The notes under the pieces: generated by a model | What the model saw: only the letters and a program-made list of their open reading frames with translations | Told to the model about the DNA's origin: nothing | Databases searched by the model: none | DNA from: Agrobacterium genomosp. 13 str. CFBP 6927 | GTDB taxonomy: Bacteria > Pseudomonadota > Alphaproteobacteria > Rhizobiales > Rhizobiaceae | Assembly: GCA_900012615.1 (NCBI GenBank) | Contig: LT009756.1 | Location: 540,414-604,413, forward strand | DNA: 64,000 bases | Direction of reading: 5' to 3' | Made by a program: the position numbers and the translations under genes | Part shown: positions 34,286-44,701 of the stretch, in pieces | Numbering within the stretch: position 1 is the first letter of the stretch | How the letters are laid out: each line of letters starts with the position of its first letter

Positions 34286-36109
34286 TCACCCCGCCATGCG
34301 CATCTGCTCTGCCATGCCATGAAGCTGGTGGCCGGAGGAGACGCGGAAGCCGCGGATGAGGTTCAGCAGTTCCTCGGTGTCGACGGCCAGCGCTTCCGCC
34401 GAAGCCGTGGTTTCTTCCGCCATCGCCGCATTGTGCTGGGTGGCGACATCGAGCTGGTTGAGCGACGAGGAGATAGAGCGCAATGTCGTATCCTGTTCGG
34501 CCGCCGAATGGGCGATCTTGCTGACGATTTCGTTTGCCGATTTGATCTGGTCCGAAATCCGTTTCAGCGCGTCGCCGGCCTCGCCGACAAGCCGCACGCC
34601 GTTTTCCACCTGGGCGGAAGAGCGGGCGATCTGGTCCTTGATCTCCTTGGCGGCGGCGGCGGATTTCTGCGCCAGTTCACGCACTTCCTGCGCCACCACG
34701 GCAAAGCCCTTGCCGGCTTCGCCCGCGCGCGCCGCTTCCACACCGGCATTCAGCGCCAGAAGGTTGGTCTGGAAAGCGATGTCGTCGATCACGCCGATGA
34801 TGTTGGAAATCTGGTCGGAAGACTGTTCGATACCGCTCATCGCTGATATCGCTTCTTCCACCACCCGGTCGCTACGCATGGCTTCGGAGCTGACGGTGGT
34901 GACGCGCTTGGCGGCGTCGGCTGCACCCTCTGCTGTTTGGCGCACCGCAACGGTCAATTCATCCAGAGCGGCCGAAGTTTCCTCGAGGTTTGCAGCCTGC
35001 CGTTCGGTGCGCTGCGAAAGCTCGTTGGAGGCCTTGCGAATTTCTTCCTTGGAACCGCCAATATCGATGCTCTTGGAATTCACCTTGGCCATGGCGGCGT
35101 CGAGATGGGTCAGGGCCTCGTTGAAATTGTCGCGCAGCGCCGCATAACGATTGCCGAGATCGCCGCAGCGCACGGTCAGATCGCCGCCGGCGAGCTTCTC
35201 CAGTGCCTCGCCGATGGTGGTGACGACACGCGCCTGCAAGGCGGCCTCATCGCGTTGCATGTCGAGATTGTTCTGGCGCTCGGTGTCGAGCTGGTTCTGC
35301 TGTTCTTCCTGCCGGCGCTGCATGGCGTGGCGCTCGCGTACCTTGTCCTGGAGCGAGGCGGTGGCCTTGGCCATCATGCCCACTTCGTTGGTCAGGCCGG
35401 TATGGGGAATGGCGAGCGAGACGTTCTCATTGGCCACTTCACCGAGCGCACGGTGAATGTCGCCGAGTGGTTTGGAAATGCCACGGATGACGTAAAAGGC
35501 GGCGGCAAGCGCCAGCACGAAGATGGCGGCACCGATGGACAGCGCCTTCATCACCTCGCCGCGTACCTGCGCGTTCAGATCGTCGATATAAACGCCGGTC
35601 ACGACCACCACCTGCCATGGCTCGAAGGCAAGCGCATAGGAGCTCTTGGCGTAGTCATTGCCTTCCATGCCGGGCTTCGGACCGTAAAAATCCGTCTGGC
35701 CGCCGCCATTGCGGCCAAGCCGCACAAGCTCGTCGCGATAGGCGAAACCCTTGCTGTCAGGCTTGCCCTTGAAGCTTTCGCCGACGCGCTTGGCATCGGG
35801 ATGGAACTTCATCGTCACATCGTAATCGTAACCGAACAGATAGCCATCAGGCGTGAAGCGCATGGCGCTTACCGTGGCGTAGGCCTGTTTCATGGCCTCG
35901 TCCCGCGAAAGCGTTCCAGCCTTTTCCCTGTCGTGGAAGGATTGCAGGATGGAAATGGCTGACTGCACCTGCGTCCGCAACATGCCGTAGCGTTCCTCAT
36001 AGATCGCGTCGGTGGCGGATTTCAGCTGGTAAAAGGTCGCAACGGAGAAGGCGGCCATCAGGGCCACGACGAGAACGATCAGCTGACGGGAAATGGAAAG
36101 GTTCTTCAT
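34286..36109 (-). CDS. Methyl-accepting chemotaxis protein with Cache-type sensor
   Basis: The 607-residue receptor has a membrane segment at residues 8-28, a periplasmic domain (about 30-180) with the features of a single Cache domain (GYLFGYDYDVTMKFHPDAKRVGES), a second membrane segment near 188-208, a HAMP domain (ISKPLGDIHRALGEV), and a signalling domain with the tip DIAFQTNLLALNAGVEAARAGEAGKGFAVVA near residue 450. It lacks an obvious C-terminal pentapeptide for CheR docking (it ends MRMAG). Single-Cache receptors of rhizobia often sense short-chain carboxylates; the ligand here is unknown. The gene stands alone. Confidence 0.93.
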   Translation of the reverse strand: MKNLSISRQLIVLVVALMAAFSVATFYQLKSATDAIYEERYGMLRTQVQSAISILQSFHDREKAGTLSRDEAMKQAYATVSAMRFTPDGYLFGYDYDVTMKFHPDAKRVGESFKGKPDSKGFAYRDELVRLGRNGGGQTDFYGPKPGMEGNDYAKSSYALAFEPWQVVVVTGVYIDDLNAQVRGEVMKALSIGAAIFVLALAAAFYVIRGISKPLGDIHRALGEVANENVSLAIPHTGLTNEVGMMAKATASLQDKVRERHAMQRRQEEQQNQLDTERQNNLDMQRDEAALQARVVTTIGEALEKLAGGDLTVRCGDLGNRYAALRDNFNEALTHLDAAMAKVNSKSIDIGGSKEEIRKASNELSQRTERQAANLEETSAALDELTVAVRQTAEGAADAAKRVTTVSSEAMRSDRVVEEAISAMSGIEQSSDQISNIIGVIDDIAFQTNLLALNAGVEAARAGEAGKGFAVVAQEVRELAQKSAAAAKEIKDQIARSSAQVENGVRLVGEAGDALKRISDQIKSANEIVSKIAHSAAEQDTTLRSISSSLNQLDVATQHNAAMAEETTASAEALAVDTEELLNLIRGFRVSSGHQLHGMAEQMRMAG

Positions 36110-36438
36110 GGGCGCTCACAAGCGTTTTGCATCGCGCACCCCAAAAAAGCTGCGCGCTGCCGAAGTTTCGGAAATGGGAATCGCGCCTTATGCGCGGTGA
36201 ACAGCCTGAAAAGCGAGCCTTCGCCCCAGACATGATGTCGTGCTGCATTGCACTATGAAAATACTTAGCGGCCAAAAATTTGAATAAATATTTAATTAGA
36301 AAGAGCTTTATCAGCTCGATTGGCAGAATAACGGCAGAGAATTCCGTTATTCACCGCATGGTTGCCGTGAATTGTGGCGAATGCAGCAATGGCGCGATTA
36401 TTTGACGTTTGTCATGCGAATACGCGTTGCGTTCTCGG
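36110..36438. other. Intergenic region between chemoreceptor and small secreted protein
   Basis: About 330 bp, AT-rich in the middle. It must contain the promoter of the leftward chemoreceptor gene and the end of the small secreted protein gene. I see no clear promoter boxes, no terminator with a T-run and no coding region of merit. Confidence 0.35.
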
Positions 36439-36942
36439 TCAGTTGCCACGCAATTGGAAATCCGGGAATGTCGGCGTAGCCGAAGCGCTTGCGGGTGCTC
36501 CCGCACTCTCCGCGGAAATTTCCTTCACAGCCGATGTCGTCGTCGTTGCGTCGATGGCGGGGGGAGTTGAGGCCGTTTCGTCGGGCTGCGCCACAGGTTC
36601 AGCATCGTCATAAGTCGCGATTGCATTCTGGGTCTCGCCGGGCATCCATGCCGGATTGGTGCTGACGAAAGTAACGGGTGCGCCGCCCAGCCAGGCTTCG
36701 GTACGCACCAGCGTGCGTTTGCCATCGATTTCGCGCATTTCCATATGCTGTGTGCCGGGCTCGATGGAGGGAATGGCGTAACCCTGCGTCACGGTCTTGC
36801 CCTTCAGGGGCTGGCAACCACCGCAATCCAGGCGCACGAAGCTGCCATTGGTGATGTGCGTGCCATTGATATATTCGACGGAAGACGCCATCGCCGACCC
36901 GCCGGTCAGCGCCACAATCGCTGTGAGAAGAAGACGACGCAT
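36439..36942 (-). CDS. Small secreted Cys-containing protein (possibly HPE1-like)
   Basis: The 167-residue product starts with a signal peptide (RRLLLTAIVALTGGSAMAS, cleavage near AMA-S) and has a compact domain with LDCGGCQPL (a CxxC pair) and QGYAIPSIEPGTQHMEMREI. The C-terminal third is a low-complexity Ala/Thr/Pro stretch. Automated annotation in Rhizobiaceae uses the name plant virulence effector HPE1-like for small proteins of this type; I recall that only loosely, so a plant-related role is not shown here. The ATG at 36942 has CGGGAG upstream; an upstream frame start at 36996 is unlikely because it would hide the signal peptide. Confidence 0.75.
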   Translation of the reverse strand: MRRLLLTAIVALTGGSAMASSVEYINGTHITNGSFVRLDCGGCQPLKGKTVTQGYAIPSIEPGTQHMEMREIDGKRTLVRTEAWLGGAPVTFVSTNPAWMPGETQNAIATYDDAEPVAQPDETASTPPAIDATTTTSAVKEISAESAGAPASASATPTFPDFQLRGN

Positions 36943-37099
36943 CGAAAAACTCCCGAAATAACGGCGTGGTCTCTTGTTCGAGACACAATGCGCCATTCAA
37001 TGTTCGGGCAAGTATTATCGATGTTTCGTTTCCATCGGGTCAGCAAACTTGGTAAAAATTGAACGAAATATTCGCTCCCAACCCCGTTTGCTTTAAGGA

Positions 37100-38371
37100 T
37101 CAGGCCTTTTCGCGGGCGACGGCCTGCCAGCCTATATCGCGGCGGCAGAAGCCGTTTTCCCATTCCACCCGGTCGGCCAGTGCATAGGCGCGGGCCTGCG
37201 CTTCCGTCACCGTCTTTCCAAGGGCGGTGACGTTCAGTACGCGTCCACCCGTGGCCACCAGCCCGCCGTCCTTCAGCGCGGTTCCGGCATGGAACACCTT
37301 GGCCTCTTCGCTGGCCTCGGGAATATGGGCGATCGGCGTGTTCTTGTCGTAAGCGCCGGGATAACCCTTCGAGGCGAGAACGACAGTCAGCGCCGCATCA
37401 TCGCGCCATTCCGCCTCAACCTTGTCCAGCGTGCCGGTGGCGGTGGCGTAGAGGATCGGCAGCAGATCGCTTTTCAGGCGCATCATCAGCACCTGGCATT
37501 CGGGATCGCCGAAACGGACGTTATATTCGATCAGTTCCGGGCCCTTGGCGGTAATCATCAATCCCGCAAAAAACACGCCGGAAAAGGGATTGCCATCCTT
37601 GGCCATGCCCGAGATCGTCGGCTCTATGATCTCCTTCATGGTGCGTTCCACCATGGCTGATGTCATGACGGGAGCAGGGGAATAGGCGCCCATGCCGCCG
37701 GTATTCGGGCCGGTATCGCCATCGCCGACGCGCTTGTGATCCTGCGCAGTGGCAAGCGCCAGCGCGGTCTTGCCATCCGAAAGGCAGAAGAAGCTCGCTT
37801 CCTCGCCATCGAGGAAGGCCTCCACCACCACTTCGGCGCCGGCCGCGCCGAAAGCGCCGTCGAAACAGTCGTCGATGGCGGCAAGCGCCTCGGCTTCAGT
37901 CATCGCAACGGTCACGCCCTTGCCGGCGGCAAGCCCGTCGGCCTTGATGACAATCGGCGCGCCCTGTTGGCGAACATAGTCCCTGGCCGGTTCGGCGGAT
38001 TTGAAACGCTGGTAAGCGCCGGTCGGAATATCGTAGCGCGCGCAGAGATCTTTGGTGAAACCCTTGGAACCCTCAAGCTGGGCGGCTGCCTTTGAGGGGC
38101 CGAAAGTGGCGATGCCGGCGGCGCGCAGATCATCCGCCAGACCGGCAACCAGCGGCGCTTCCGGGCCGACGACGACGAAGTCGATTGCCTTTTCTTTCGC
38201 AAAGGCGATGACGGCCGCGTGGTCTTCCACATCAAGCGCCACCAGCGTCGCGTGATCGGCAATGCCGGGATTGCCGGGGGCGGCATAAAGCTCATCGAGC
38301 AGGGGAGACTGGGCGATTTTCCACGCCAGCGCATGTTCGCGTCCGCCGGAACCGATCAACAGAACTTTCAT
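37100..38371 (-). CDS. purD: Phosphoribosylamine-glycine ligase
   Basis: The 423-residue ATP-grasp enzyme converts phosphoribosylamine and glycine to glycinamide ribonucleotide, the second step of purine synthesis. It begins [19 protein letters not shown] and shows the ATP-grasp pieces LVDG-like [16 protein letters not shown] near residue 140, [14 protein letters not shown] near 195, [10 protein letters not shown] near 225, and [17 protein letters not shown] near 285. The start is the ATG at 38371, with a TTG two codons upstream as the alternative. It is divergent from tex across a 201-bp region. Confidence 0.97.
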   Translation of the reverse strand: MKVLLIGSGGREHALAWKIAQSPLLDELYAAPGNPGIADHATLVALDVEDHAAVIAFAKEKAIDFVVVGPEAPLVAGLADDLRAAGIATFGPSKAAAQLEGSKGFTKDLCARYDIPTGAYQRFKSAEPARDYVRQQGAPIVIKADGLAAGKGVTVAMTEAEALAAIDDCFDGAFGAAGAEVVVEAFLDGEEASFFCLSDGKTALALATAQDHKRVGDGDTGPNTGGMGAYSPAPVMTSAMVERTMKEIIEPTISGMAKDGNPFSGVFFAGLMITAKGPELIEYNVRFGDPECQVLMMRLKSDLLPILYATATGTLDKVEAEWRDDAALTVVLASKGYPGAYDKNTPIAHIPEASEEAKVFHAGTALKDGGLVATGGRVLNVTALGKTVTEAQARAYALADRVEWENGFCRRDIGWQAVAREKA

Positions 38372-38572
38372 GGTCAATACCCCTGCAAATTCGCCAGTAA
38401 CCTTGTGTCAGGGGCGTTAAGGGCAGGGGGGCGAAAGGTCAAGGAGAAAGCGCCGCAAATGCCCGTCTTTCCCTTGAACGCCGCCTTTCCTGTGGAATCG
38501 TTGCCGCCTCTTGTTGTCACGCCACAATCAGACATTATGTTCGCCGCTCCAGACGTGACAGCAGAGAACCCC

Positions 38573-40897
38573 ATGACCGCAGACAATGCCCGCCTCGCCT
38601 CGCTCATCGCTTCCGAAATCAACGCCCGCGCCGATCAGGTGAAGGCGGCGGTAGCCTTGCTGGATGAGGGCGCGACCGTTCCCTTCATCGCCCGTTACCG
38701 CAAGGAGGTGACCGGAGGGCTGGATGACACGCAGCTTCGAACGCTCGCGGAACGCCTCGTTTATCTGCGGGAACTCAATGCGCGCCGCGGCTCCATCGTG
38801 GAGTCCATCACCGGCCAGGGCAAGATGACCGACGAGCTGATGGTCAAGATCATGCAGGCGGGCACCAAGGCGGAGCTGGAAGATCTCTATCTGCCCTATA
38901 AGCCGAAGCGCCGCACCCGTGCCGAAATCGCCCGCGAACGCGGTCTCGGCCCGCTGGCAGAAGCGATATGGGAGAACCGCGCCGCCGATCCGGCAAAGCT
39001 GGCGGAAGCTTATGTTCAGGGTGAGGTGGCCGATGTGAAGGCGGCACTCGAGGGCGCGCGCGACATCGTGGCGGAAACCATGACGGAAAATGCCGATCTG
39101 CTCGGCCGCCTGCGCGATTACATGCGCCAGAACGCCACCTTCCGCGCCAAGGTGGTGGACGGCAAGCAGGCGTCGGGTGAGAAATTCTCCGACTATTTCG
39201 ATCATTTCGAGCGCTGGGCGACGGTGCCGGGCCACCGGGCGCTGGCCATGCTGCGCGGCTGGAACGAAGAAATTCTGACATTGACCATAGATGTCGACGC
39301 GGACGATCCTTCGCCGGTCAAGCCCGCACAGCGCACCATCGCCGCCGCCTTGGATATCCGCAATGCCGGCCCCGCCGACCAATGGCTGATGGAAGTGGCA
39401 GGCTGGACCTGGCGGGTGAAGCTTTCCATGTCGCTCTCGCTCGATCTGATGCGCGAATTGCGCGAGCGCGCCGAAGAAGAGGCGATCCATGTTTTCGCCC
39501 GCAATCTCAAGGATCTGCTGCTGGCAGCCCCCGCCGGTTCCCGCGCCACCATGGGTCTCGATCCGGGCATCCGCACCGGCGTCAAGGTGGCTATCGTGGA
39601 TGGCACCGGCAAACTGCTGGACACCACAACGGTTTATCCCTTCCCGCCGAAGAACGACGTGCGCGGCACGCAGGCGGAACTCGCCCTGCTTATCCGCAAA
39701 CACAATGTCGAGCTGATCGCCATCGGCAATGGCACTGGCAGCCGCGAAACGGAAAAGCTGGTCGCCGATCTTCTGGCGCAGATGCCGGCTTCGGCTTCGG
39801 GCGCAAAGCCCACCAAGGTCATCGTCTCGGAGGCGGGCGCTTCGGTCTATTCCGCTTCGGAACGGGCGGCGGCGGAATTCCCCAATCTCGATGTTTCGCT
39901 CCGGGGCGCGGTCTCCATCGCCCGCCGCCTTCAGGATCCGCTGGCTGAACTGGTGAAGATCGAGCCGAAATCCATCGGTGTCGGCCAGTACCAGCACGAT
40001 GTCGATCAGGGCCGCCTCAGCCGTTCGCTCGATGCTGTCGTGGAAGATGCGGTGAACGCCGTCGGCGTCGATCTCAACACCGCCTCTTCGCCGCTTCTGG
40101 CCCGGGTGTCCGGCCTTGGCAGCTCGATTGCCGATGCCATCGTCGCCCATCGCGACCAGACCGGCCCCTTCGCCAGCCGCAGGGAACTTCTGAAGGTGCC
40201 GCGCCTGGGCCAGCGCACCTTTGAACAATGCGCCGGCTTCCTGCGCATCCCGAACGGCAAGGAGCCGCTGGATGCTTCCTCGGTGCACCCGGAAGCCTAT
40301 GGCGTGGCGAAAAAGATCGTTGCCGCCTGCGGCCGCGATCTGCGCTCGCTGATGGGCGACAGCGCCGCGTTGAAGGCGCTCGATCCGAAGAAGTTCATCG
40401 ACGAGCAATTCGGCCTGCCGACGGTAAAAGACATCATCGCCGAACTGGAAAAGCCCGGCCGCGACCCGCGCCCGAGCTTCAAGACCGCGACCTTTGCCGA
40501 GGGCGTGGACGAGATCACCGATCTGAAACCGGGCATGCTGCTGGAAGGCACCGTCACCAATGTCGCCGCCTTCGGCGCTTTCGTGGATATTGGCGTGCAT
40601 CAGGATGGCCTCGTGCATGTCTCGCAGCTGGCGGACCGTTTCGTGAAGGACCCGCATGAGGTCGTGAAGGCGGGCGATGTCGTCAAGGTGCGAGTCGTGG
40701 AAGTGGATGTGAAGCGCAAGCGCATCGGCCTCACCATGCGCAAGGATGGCGGCGAGGCAGCGCCGCAGCCGATGCGCGAGAAGGGCAATGCCAGCGCCAT
40801 GCGGCACGCCACATCCAAACCGAAAGAGCGCAACGAAGGGTCGCAAACCGGTGGTGCGCTTGCCGCCGCTCTGGCTGAAGCCATGAAGCGACGCTGA
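38573..40897 (+). CDS. tex: Transcription accessory protein Tex
   Basis: The 774-residue Tex protein binds nucleic acid and affects transcription. The N-terminal region has the helix-rich part ([33 protein letters not shown]), the YqgF-like domain lies near residue 325 ([18 protein letters not shown]), the helix-hairpin-helix near 500-560 ([15 protein letters not shown]), and the S1 domain at about 650-720 ([29 protein letters not shown]). The C-terminus is a Lys/Arg-rich tail. The ATG at 38573 has AGAGAACCCC upstream; a longer frame from 38538 is possible. A strong terminator follows at 40923. Confidence 0.95.
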   Translation: MTADNARLASLIASEINARADQVKAAVALLDEGATVPFIARYRKEVTGGLDDTQLRTLAERLVYLRELNARRGSIVESITGQGKMTDELMVKIMQAGTKAELEDLYLPYKPKRRTRAEIARERGLGPLAEAIWENRAADPAKLAEAYVQGEVADVKAALEGARDIVAETMTENADLLGRLRDYMRQNATFRAKVVDGKQASGEKFSDYFDHFERWATVPGHRALAMLRGWNEEILTLTIDVDADDPSPVKPAQRTIAAALDIRNAGPADQWLMEVAGWTWRVKLSMSLSLDLMRELRERAEEEAIHVFARNLKDLLLAAPAGSRATMGLDPGIRTGVKVAIVDGTGKLLDTTTVYPFPPKNDVRGTQAELALLIRKHNVELIAIGNGTGSRETEKLVADLLAQMPASASGAKPTKVIVSEAGASVYSASERAAAEFPNLDVSLRGAVSIARRLQDPLAELVKIEPKSIGVGQYQHDVDQGRLSRSLDAVVEDAVNAVGVDLNTASSPLLARVSGLGSSIADAIVAHRDQTGPFASRRELLKVPRLGQRTFEQCAGFLRIPNGKEPLDASSVHPEAYGVAKKIVAACGRDLRSLMGDSAALKALDPKKFIDEQFGLPTVKDIIAELEKPGRDPRPSFKTATFAEGVDEITDLKPGMLLEGTVTNVAAFGAFVDIGVHQDGLVHVSQLADRFVKDPHEVVKAGDVVKVRVVEVDVKRKRIGLTMRKDGGEAAPQPMREKGNASAMRHATSKPKERNEGSQTGGALAAALAEAMKRR

Positions 40898-40922
40898 CCT
40901 CCGGTTGAAATGATTTTTTACC

Positions 40923-40957
40923 AAAAAGCCCCGCCGCACACCCCGGCGGGGCTTTTT
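40923..40957 (+). terminator. Rho-independent terminator after tex
   Basis: AAAAAGCCCCGCCG (40923-40936) pairs with CGGCGGGGCTTTTT (40944-40957) around a seven-base loop, a 14-bp stem with a run of five T at its end. Confidence 0.93.
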
Positions 40958-41065
40958 GCTTGATGAAATCGTTCAATTTTTTTGAAATAAGACTATCTTG
41001 AAACTTGTGCTGAAAGGAATACGGTCAGCAAAATTGATAAGTGAGACTTAGCAATTGGGGGTGCC

Positions 41066-42322
41066 ATGGCGTCGTCTCTGCATGTTCTTCTCGAAAAGAT
41101 AATCAAGACCGGTGATCTTGTCGTCAACAGCCCGGGCGGGAGCCGTACATTTGGCGACGGAACCGGAAAAAGGGTGGTTCTGAATTTCACCGACGAGGCC
41201 GCCATGCAGGAGATCGCTGCCGATCCTGCACTGAAACTCGCCGAGATTTATATGGAGGGCCGTATGAAGGTCGCCGAGGGCGACATCTACGACTTTCTGG
41301 CGCTCGTCAAAGGCAATACGCTGAGCGAGGCGCTGTCTTTCGGTATGATCTGGCGCGGCATGGCGCGCATCATCGCCGCCCGCATCAAGATGCATCTGCC
41401 GGTCAATCACAACAAGAGCAACGTCGCCCATCATTACGATCTGAGTGCCAAGCTGTTCGATCTCTTCCTCGATGAGGACTGGCAATATTCCTGCGCCTAT
41501 TTCAATCCGCCTGGCATCAGCCTCTATGAAGCCCAGGTCGCCAAGAAACGGCACATCGCCGCCAAGCTGATGACCGAGCCGGGCCAGAGCGTGCTGGAAA
41601 TCGGCTCCGGCTGGGGTGGCATGGCGATGTATATTGCCGAAAGCGCCGGTGCTGACGTTACCGGCATCACGCTCAGCGAAGAACAGCTGCGTGTCTCTCG
41701 CGACCGGGCGGCAAAACGTGGCATTGCCGGCAACGTCCGCTTCGAATTGCAGGATTATCGTTACCTGCCGGCCTCGAAGAAATATGACCGCATCGTCTCT
41801 GTCGGCATGTTCGAACATGTGGGGCCGACCCATTATCGCGATTATTTCGACAAGGTGGCGGAGGTGCTGGACGACAGGGGCGTGATGGTGCTGCATTCCA
41901 TCGGTCAGCCCTATCCGGCGCTGGCGACCAATCCGTTCATCGAAAAATATATTTTCCCCGGCGGTTATATACCCTCGCTTGCGGAGGTTCTGCCGGCCAT
42001 CGAAAAATCGCGGCTGCTGGTGAAGGATATCGAAATCCTGCCCATGCACTACGCCCATACGCTTCGCCACTGGCGGGAACGTTTCGTGGCGCGCAAGGCC
42101 GAAGCGGTGGCGCTTTATGACGAGCGTTTCTTCCGCATGTGGGAGTTCTATCTGGCAGGGTCGGAAATGGCCTTTACCCACGAAAACTTCCATATTTTCC
42201 AGATCCAGCTCGCCAAGGACCGGGATTCCGTGCCGCATAGTCGCGACTACATCGCGCAGAACGAGGCGAAATTGCTGGAATTCGAGAAGACGCGCGCGCC
42301 GCTGGAGAAGGTGACGTTCTGA
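41066..42322 (+). CDS. cfa: Cyclopropane-fatty-acyl-phospholipid synthase
   Basis: The 418-residue enzyme transfers a methylene group from S-adenosylmethionine to unsaturated fatty acids in membrane lipids. The methyltransferase motif VLEIGSGWGGMAMYIAE lies near residue 175, preceded by NVAHHYDLSAKLFDLFLDEDWQYSCAYF and followed by IVSVGMFEHVG. The C-terminal region YAHTLRHWRERF is typical. The family is linked to acid and stationary-phase survival. A ribosome-binding site (GGGGGTGCC) precedes the ATG. A type B repeat follows the gene. Confidence 0.95.
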   Translation: MASSLHVLLEKIIKTGDLVVNSPGGSRTFGDGTGKRVVLNFTDEAAMQEIAADPALKLAEIYMEGRMKVAEGDIYDFLALVKGNTLSEALSFGMIWRGMARIIAARIKMHLPVNHNKSNVAHHYDLSAKLFDLFLDEDWQYSCAYFNPPGISLYEAQVAKKRHIAAKLMTEPGQSVLEIGSGWGGMAMYIAESAGADVTGITLSEEQLRVSRDRAAKRGIAGNVRFELQDYRYLPASKKYDRIVSVGMFEHVGPTHYRDYFDKVAEVLDDRGVMVLHSIGQPYPALATNPFIEKYIFPGGYIPSLAEVLPAIEKSRLLVKDIEILPMHYAHTLRHWRERFVARKAEAVALYDERFFRMWEFYLAGSEMAFTHENFHIFQIQLAKDRDSVPHSRDYIAQNEAKLLEFEKTRAPLEKVTF

Positions 42323-42386
42323 CGAGGGCATGGGTAACGGGCGACCGAATTGTGGAGATTGTTGACAAACATCTCCGCAATCTCGG

Positions 42387-42473
42387 CGTCATCCTCGGGC
42401 TTGTCCCGAGGATCTATCCACGTTGCTTAAAGTCTGTCGGTTGCAGATGCTCGGGACAGGCCCGAGCATGACG
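42387..42473. repeat. Type B paired-hairpin repeat
   Basis: ATCCTCGGG-CTTGT-CCCGAGGAT (42391-42413) and ATGCTCGGG-ACAGG-CCCGAGCAT (42447-42469), in the gap between cfa and the MipA-like gene. The spacer and both hairpins are closely similar to the copy at 48151-48233 (both carry TTGCAGATGCTCGGGACA). Confidence 0.85.
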
Positions 42474-42603
42474 GCGGTGAGGTTTGAGGCCTTGTCGCCA
42501 CTCCGGAGGAGGCGCGTTTCTTCCCGCGCTGGTTAATGGAATGGAAAGACAATCCCTCTAATTCTACGGGCACCTGTCTGTATTGCGTTTCTGGGGTTCT
42601 TTC

Positions 42604-43404
42604 ATGTTCAAGCCATCAGCGGCAGTCGCCGCCTGTGTCCTGTCGCTTTTTGCCGTGGGCAATGCCCATGCCGAAGGCTGGTTTTCCGGCGACTGGTATC
42701 TGAAACTCGGTGGCGCCGGTTTCACCGCGCCGAAGTACCAGGGCGACAACAAGAATGAATTCGGCTTTTCACCCATCATCTCTCTCGGACGTCAGGGGCA
42801 GGGCGCGCGTTTCACCTCCCGCAACGACAGCGCCTCTATCTCGCTTCTGGATAACGGTCCGATCAGCATGGGTCTGGCCGGCAAGCTCGTATCCCCACGA
42901 GACGAGGGCGACTCGTCCGACCTGAAGGGCATGACCCGCATCAAGCGCGGTGGCGAGCTTGGCGGTTTCGCCGAGGCCTATCCGACCGACTGGCTGCGCG
43001 TACGCGGTGAAGTTCGCCAGGGTATCCGCAGCCATAGCGGCGTGGTCGGTGACGTTGCCGTCGATGCCTTCACCGATATCGCCCCCGGCATCCAGATTTC
43101 CGCCGGTCCGCGGGCCACATGGGTAAGCAGCAAATATAATGAGCGCTATTACGGTGTAAGTGCTGCGCAGACGGCTGCCGGTGCGCCATCGCCCTATAGC
43201 CCCGGTGGCGGCCTGCATTCCGCCGGTATCGGTGCGGCCATTACCTGGAAAGTCACCGAAAACGCCGAGGTTGGTTCCTTCGCCGAATATCGCCGTCTCA
43301 CCGGTGATGCCGCCGACAGCTCGCTGGTGCGCGAGCGCGGTTCGAAGAACCAGTTCATCATCGGTGTTCAGGCAAGCTACAAATTCAATTTCTCGCTTCC
43401 CTGA
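42604..43404 (+). CDS. MipA/OmpV family outer membrane protein
   Basis: The 266-residue product has a signal peptide (FKPSAAVAACVLSLFAVGNAHA, cleavage after AHA), then a beta-barrel with the family features: NEFGFSPIISLGRQGQGARF near residue 45 and the final strand ending in FNFSLP with a C-terminal aromatic-rich end. The family is a scaffold or passive outer membrane component. I chose the ATG at 42604 because it starts the signal peptide; the frame upstream begins with TTG at 42583. A terminator follows at 43433. Confidence 0.88.
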   Translation: MFKPSAAVAACVLSLFAVGNAHAEGWFSGDWYLKLGGAGFTAPKYQGDNKNEFGFSPIISLGRQGQGARFTSRNDSASISLLDNGPISMGLAGKLVSPRDEGDSSDLKGMTRIKRGGELGGFAEAYPTDWLRVRGEVRQGIRSHSGVVGDVAVDAFTDIAPGIQISAGPRATWVSSKYNERYYGVSAAQTAAGAPSPYSPGGGLHSAGIGAAITWKVTENAEVGSFAEYRRLTGDAADSSLVRERGSKNQFIIGVQASYKFNFSLP

Positions 43405-43432
43405 GATAGATGAACTCGCTGTTTGGAGATTG

Positions 43433-43464
43433 AAAACCCGCAGCAGAACGCTGCGGGTTTTTTC
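43433..43464 (+). terminator. Rho-independent terminator after the MipA-like gene
   Basis: AAAACCCGCAGC (43433-43444) pairs with GCTGCGGGTTTT (43450-43461) around the loop AGAAC, with further T residues after it. It is a 12-bp perfect stem. Confidence 0.93.
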
Positions 43465-43483
43465 TATCCAAATATTCGGCATC

Positions 43484-43555
43484 ATCCTCGGGCTTGACCC
43501 GAGGATCCATTGATTTCAACGGGTTGTGAATCCTCGGGCCAGGCCCGAGGATGAC
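43484..43555. repeat. Type B paired-hairpin repeat
   Basis: ATCCTCGGG-CTTGA-CCCGAGGAT (43484-43506) and ATCCTCGGG-CCAGG-CCCGAGGAT (43530-43552) followed by GAC, located between the MipA-like gene and ubiA. Confidence 0.85.
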
Positions 43556-43663
43556 AGTGTAGAGGTAAGGCGCTTTGCCGGTCGCCCGAGGAAAAATCGT
43601 CAAATGCCGCGCATCTTTGCGCTTTGAAAACCGTTCCGATTTCCCCGCCGATGCTGTAGAACC

Positions 43664-44623
43664 ATGCCTATGGTTCACCACAGCGATTTGTCAGACCGCG
43701 TTTCGGACGCGCCATCCAACAACTGGGTCTATCGGATTTTGCCGAGGCCCCTCTGGCCCTATGCGCAGCTGGCCCGGTGGGACCGTCCCATCGGCTGGCA
43801 ATTGCTGATGTGGCCATGCTTCTGGTCCGCAGCCCTTGCGGCCAACGCCGCGGTGGCGACTGGCGGCTTTTCCTGGGCCACGCTCATCTGGCACCTGGCG
43901 CTGTTTTTCATCGGATCGGTGGCGATGCGCGGCGCAGGCTGCACCTATAATGATCTCGCCGACCACAAGATCGACATGGCCGTGGCGCGTACCCGCTCCC
44001 GGCCGCTGCCGTCCGGCCGCGTGACCCGGTTGCAGGCCAAGGTCTTCATCGTGCTGCAGGCGCTTGCCGGTCTGGTTGTGCTTCTGCAGTTCAACGGTTT
44101 CGCGATTGCGACAGGCATATTCTCGCTGATCTTCGTGGCGATTTATCCTTTCGCCAAGCGCTTCACCAACTGGCCGCAATTTTTCCTCGGCCTTGCCTTT
44201 TCCTGGGGCGCGCTGATGGGCTGGGCCGGGCAGTTCGGTTCGATCGCCTGGCCGGCTGTCCTGCTTTATGTCGGCTCCATCGCATGGACGATCGGTTATG
44301 ACACAATCTACGCCCATCAGGATAAGGAAGACGACACGGCGGTAGGCATCGGTTCGACCGCGCTGCTGTTTGGCGAGAACACACATCGCTGGCTGGTTTT
44401 TCTTTATGGCACAGCCCTTGTCATGATCGCCCTGTCCTTCTGGGGCGCAGGTGTTAACGTGATCGCCTATAGCGGCCTTGCTGCTGCCGCCATCATGCTG
44501 TTCCGGCAGGTATGGGTGCTCAATATAGATGACGTGGCGCAATGCCTCGTGCTGTTCAAATCCAACAATCGTGTCGGCGTGCTGATTTTCGCAGGCCTCG
44601 TTCTGCCGCTTCTGTTCGTCTGA
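43664..44623 (+). CDS. ubiA: 4-hydroxybenzoate octaprenyltransferase/decaprenyltransferase
   Basis: The 319-residue enzyme prenylates 4-hydroxybenzoate in ubiquinone synthesis. The first Asp motif is AGCTYNDLADHKIDMAVARTRSRPLPSG near residue 90, and the second is YDTIYAHQDKEDDTAVGIGSTALLFG near 210. Nine membrane segments are visible. It uses the polyprenyl diphosphate from the synthase at 21.5 kb. The ATG at 43664 is chosen, and a second Met two codons later is possible. A strong terminator follows. Confidence 0.95.
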   Translation: MPMVHHSDLSDRVSDAPSNNWVYRILPRPLWPYAQLARWDRPIGWQLLMWPCFWSAALAANAAVATGGFSWATLIWHLALFFIGSVAMRGAGCTYNDLADHKIDMAVARTRSRPLPSGRVTRLQAKVFIVLQALAGLVVLLQFNGFAIATGIFSLIFVAIYPFAKRFTNWPQFFLGLAFSWGALMGWAGQFGSIAWPAVLLYVGSIAWTIGYDTIYAHQDKEDDTAVGIGSTALLFGENTHRWLVFLYGTALVMIALSFWGAGVNVIAYSGLAAAAIMLFRQVWVLNIDDVAQCLVLFKSNNRVGVLIFAGLVLPLLFV

Positions 44624-44645
44624 AGCCAGGTAAACGCAAGATACA

Positions 44646-44690
44646 AGAAAGCCCGGCCGCGTGGTGCGCGCCGGGCTTTTATTTGTTTTT
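44646..44690. terminator. Terminator between ubiA and the convergent DUF6101 gene
   Basis: AAAGCCCGGC (44648-44657) pairs with GCCGGGCTTT (44670-44679) over a 12-base loop and is followed by T-rich sequence. The A-run on the left makes it suitable for both directions. Confidence 0.87.
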
Positions 44691-44701
44691 GCTGAATATT
44701 A

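Noticed and set aside
37060..38573. Riboswitch or purine-control element near purD
   Set aside because: I looked for conserved riboswitch helices and a purine-type aptamer before purD and guaB and saw none that I could fold with confidence.
38528..40939. A 803-codon open frame on the minus strand over tex
   Set aside because: It is the antisense shadow of a highly GC-biased gene. The plus-strand frame has the S1, YqgF-like and HhH motifs of Tex, and the opposite frame shows no known motif and an unusual Arg/Gly/Asp content.
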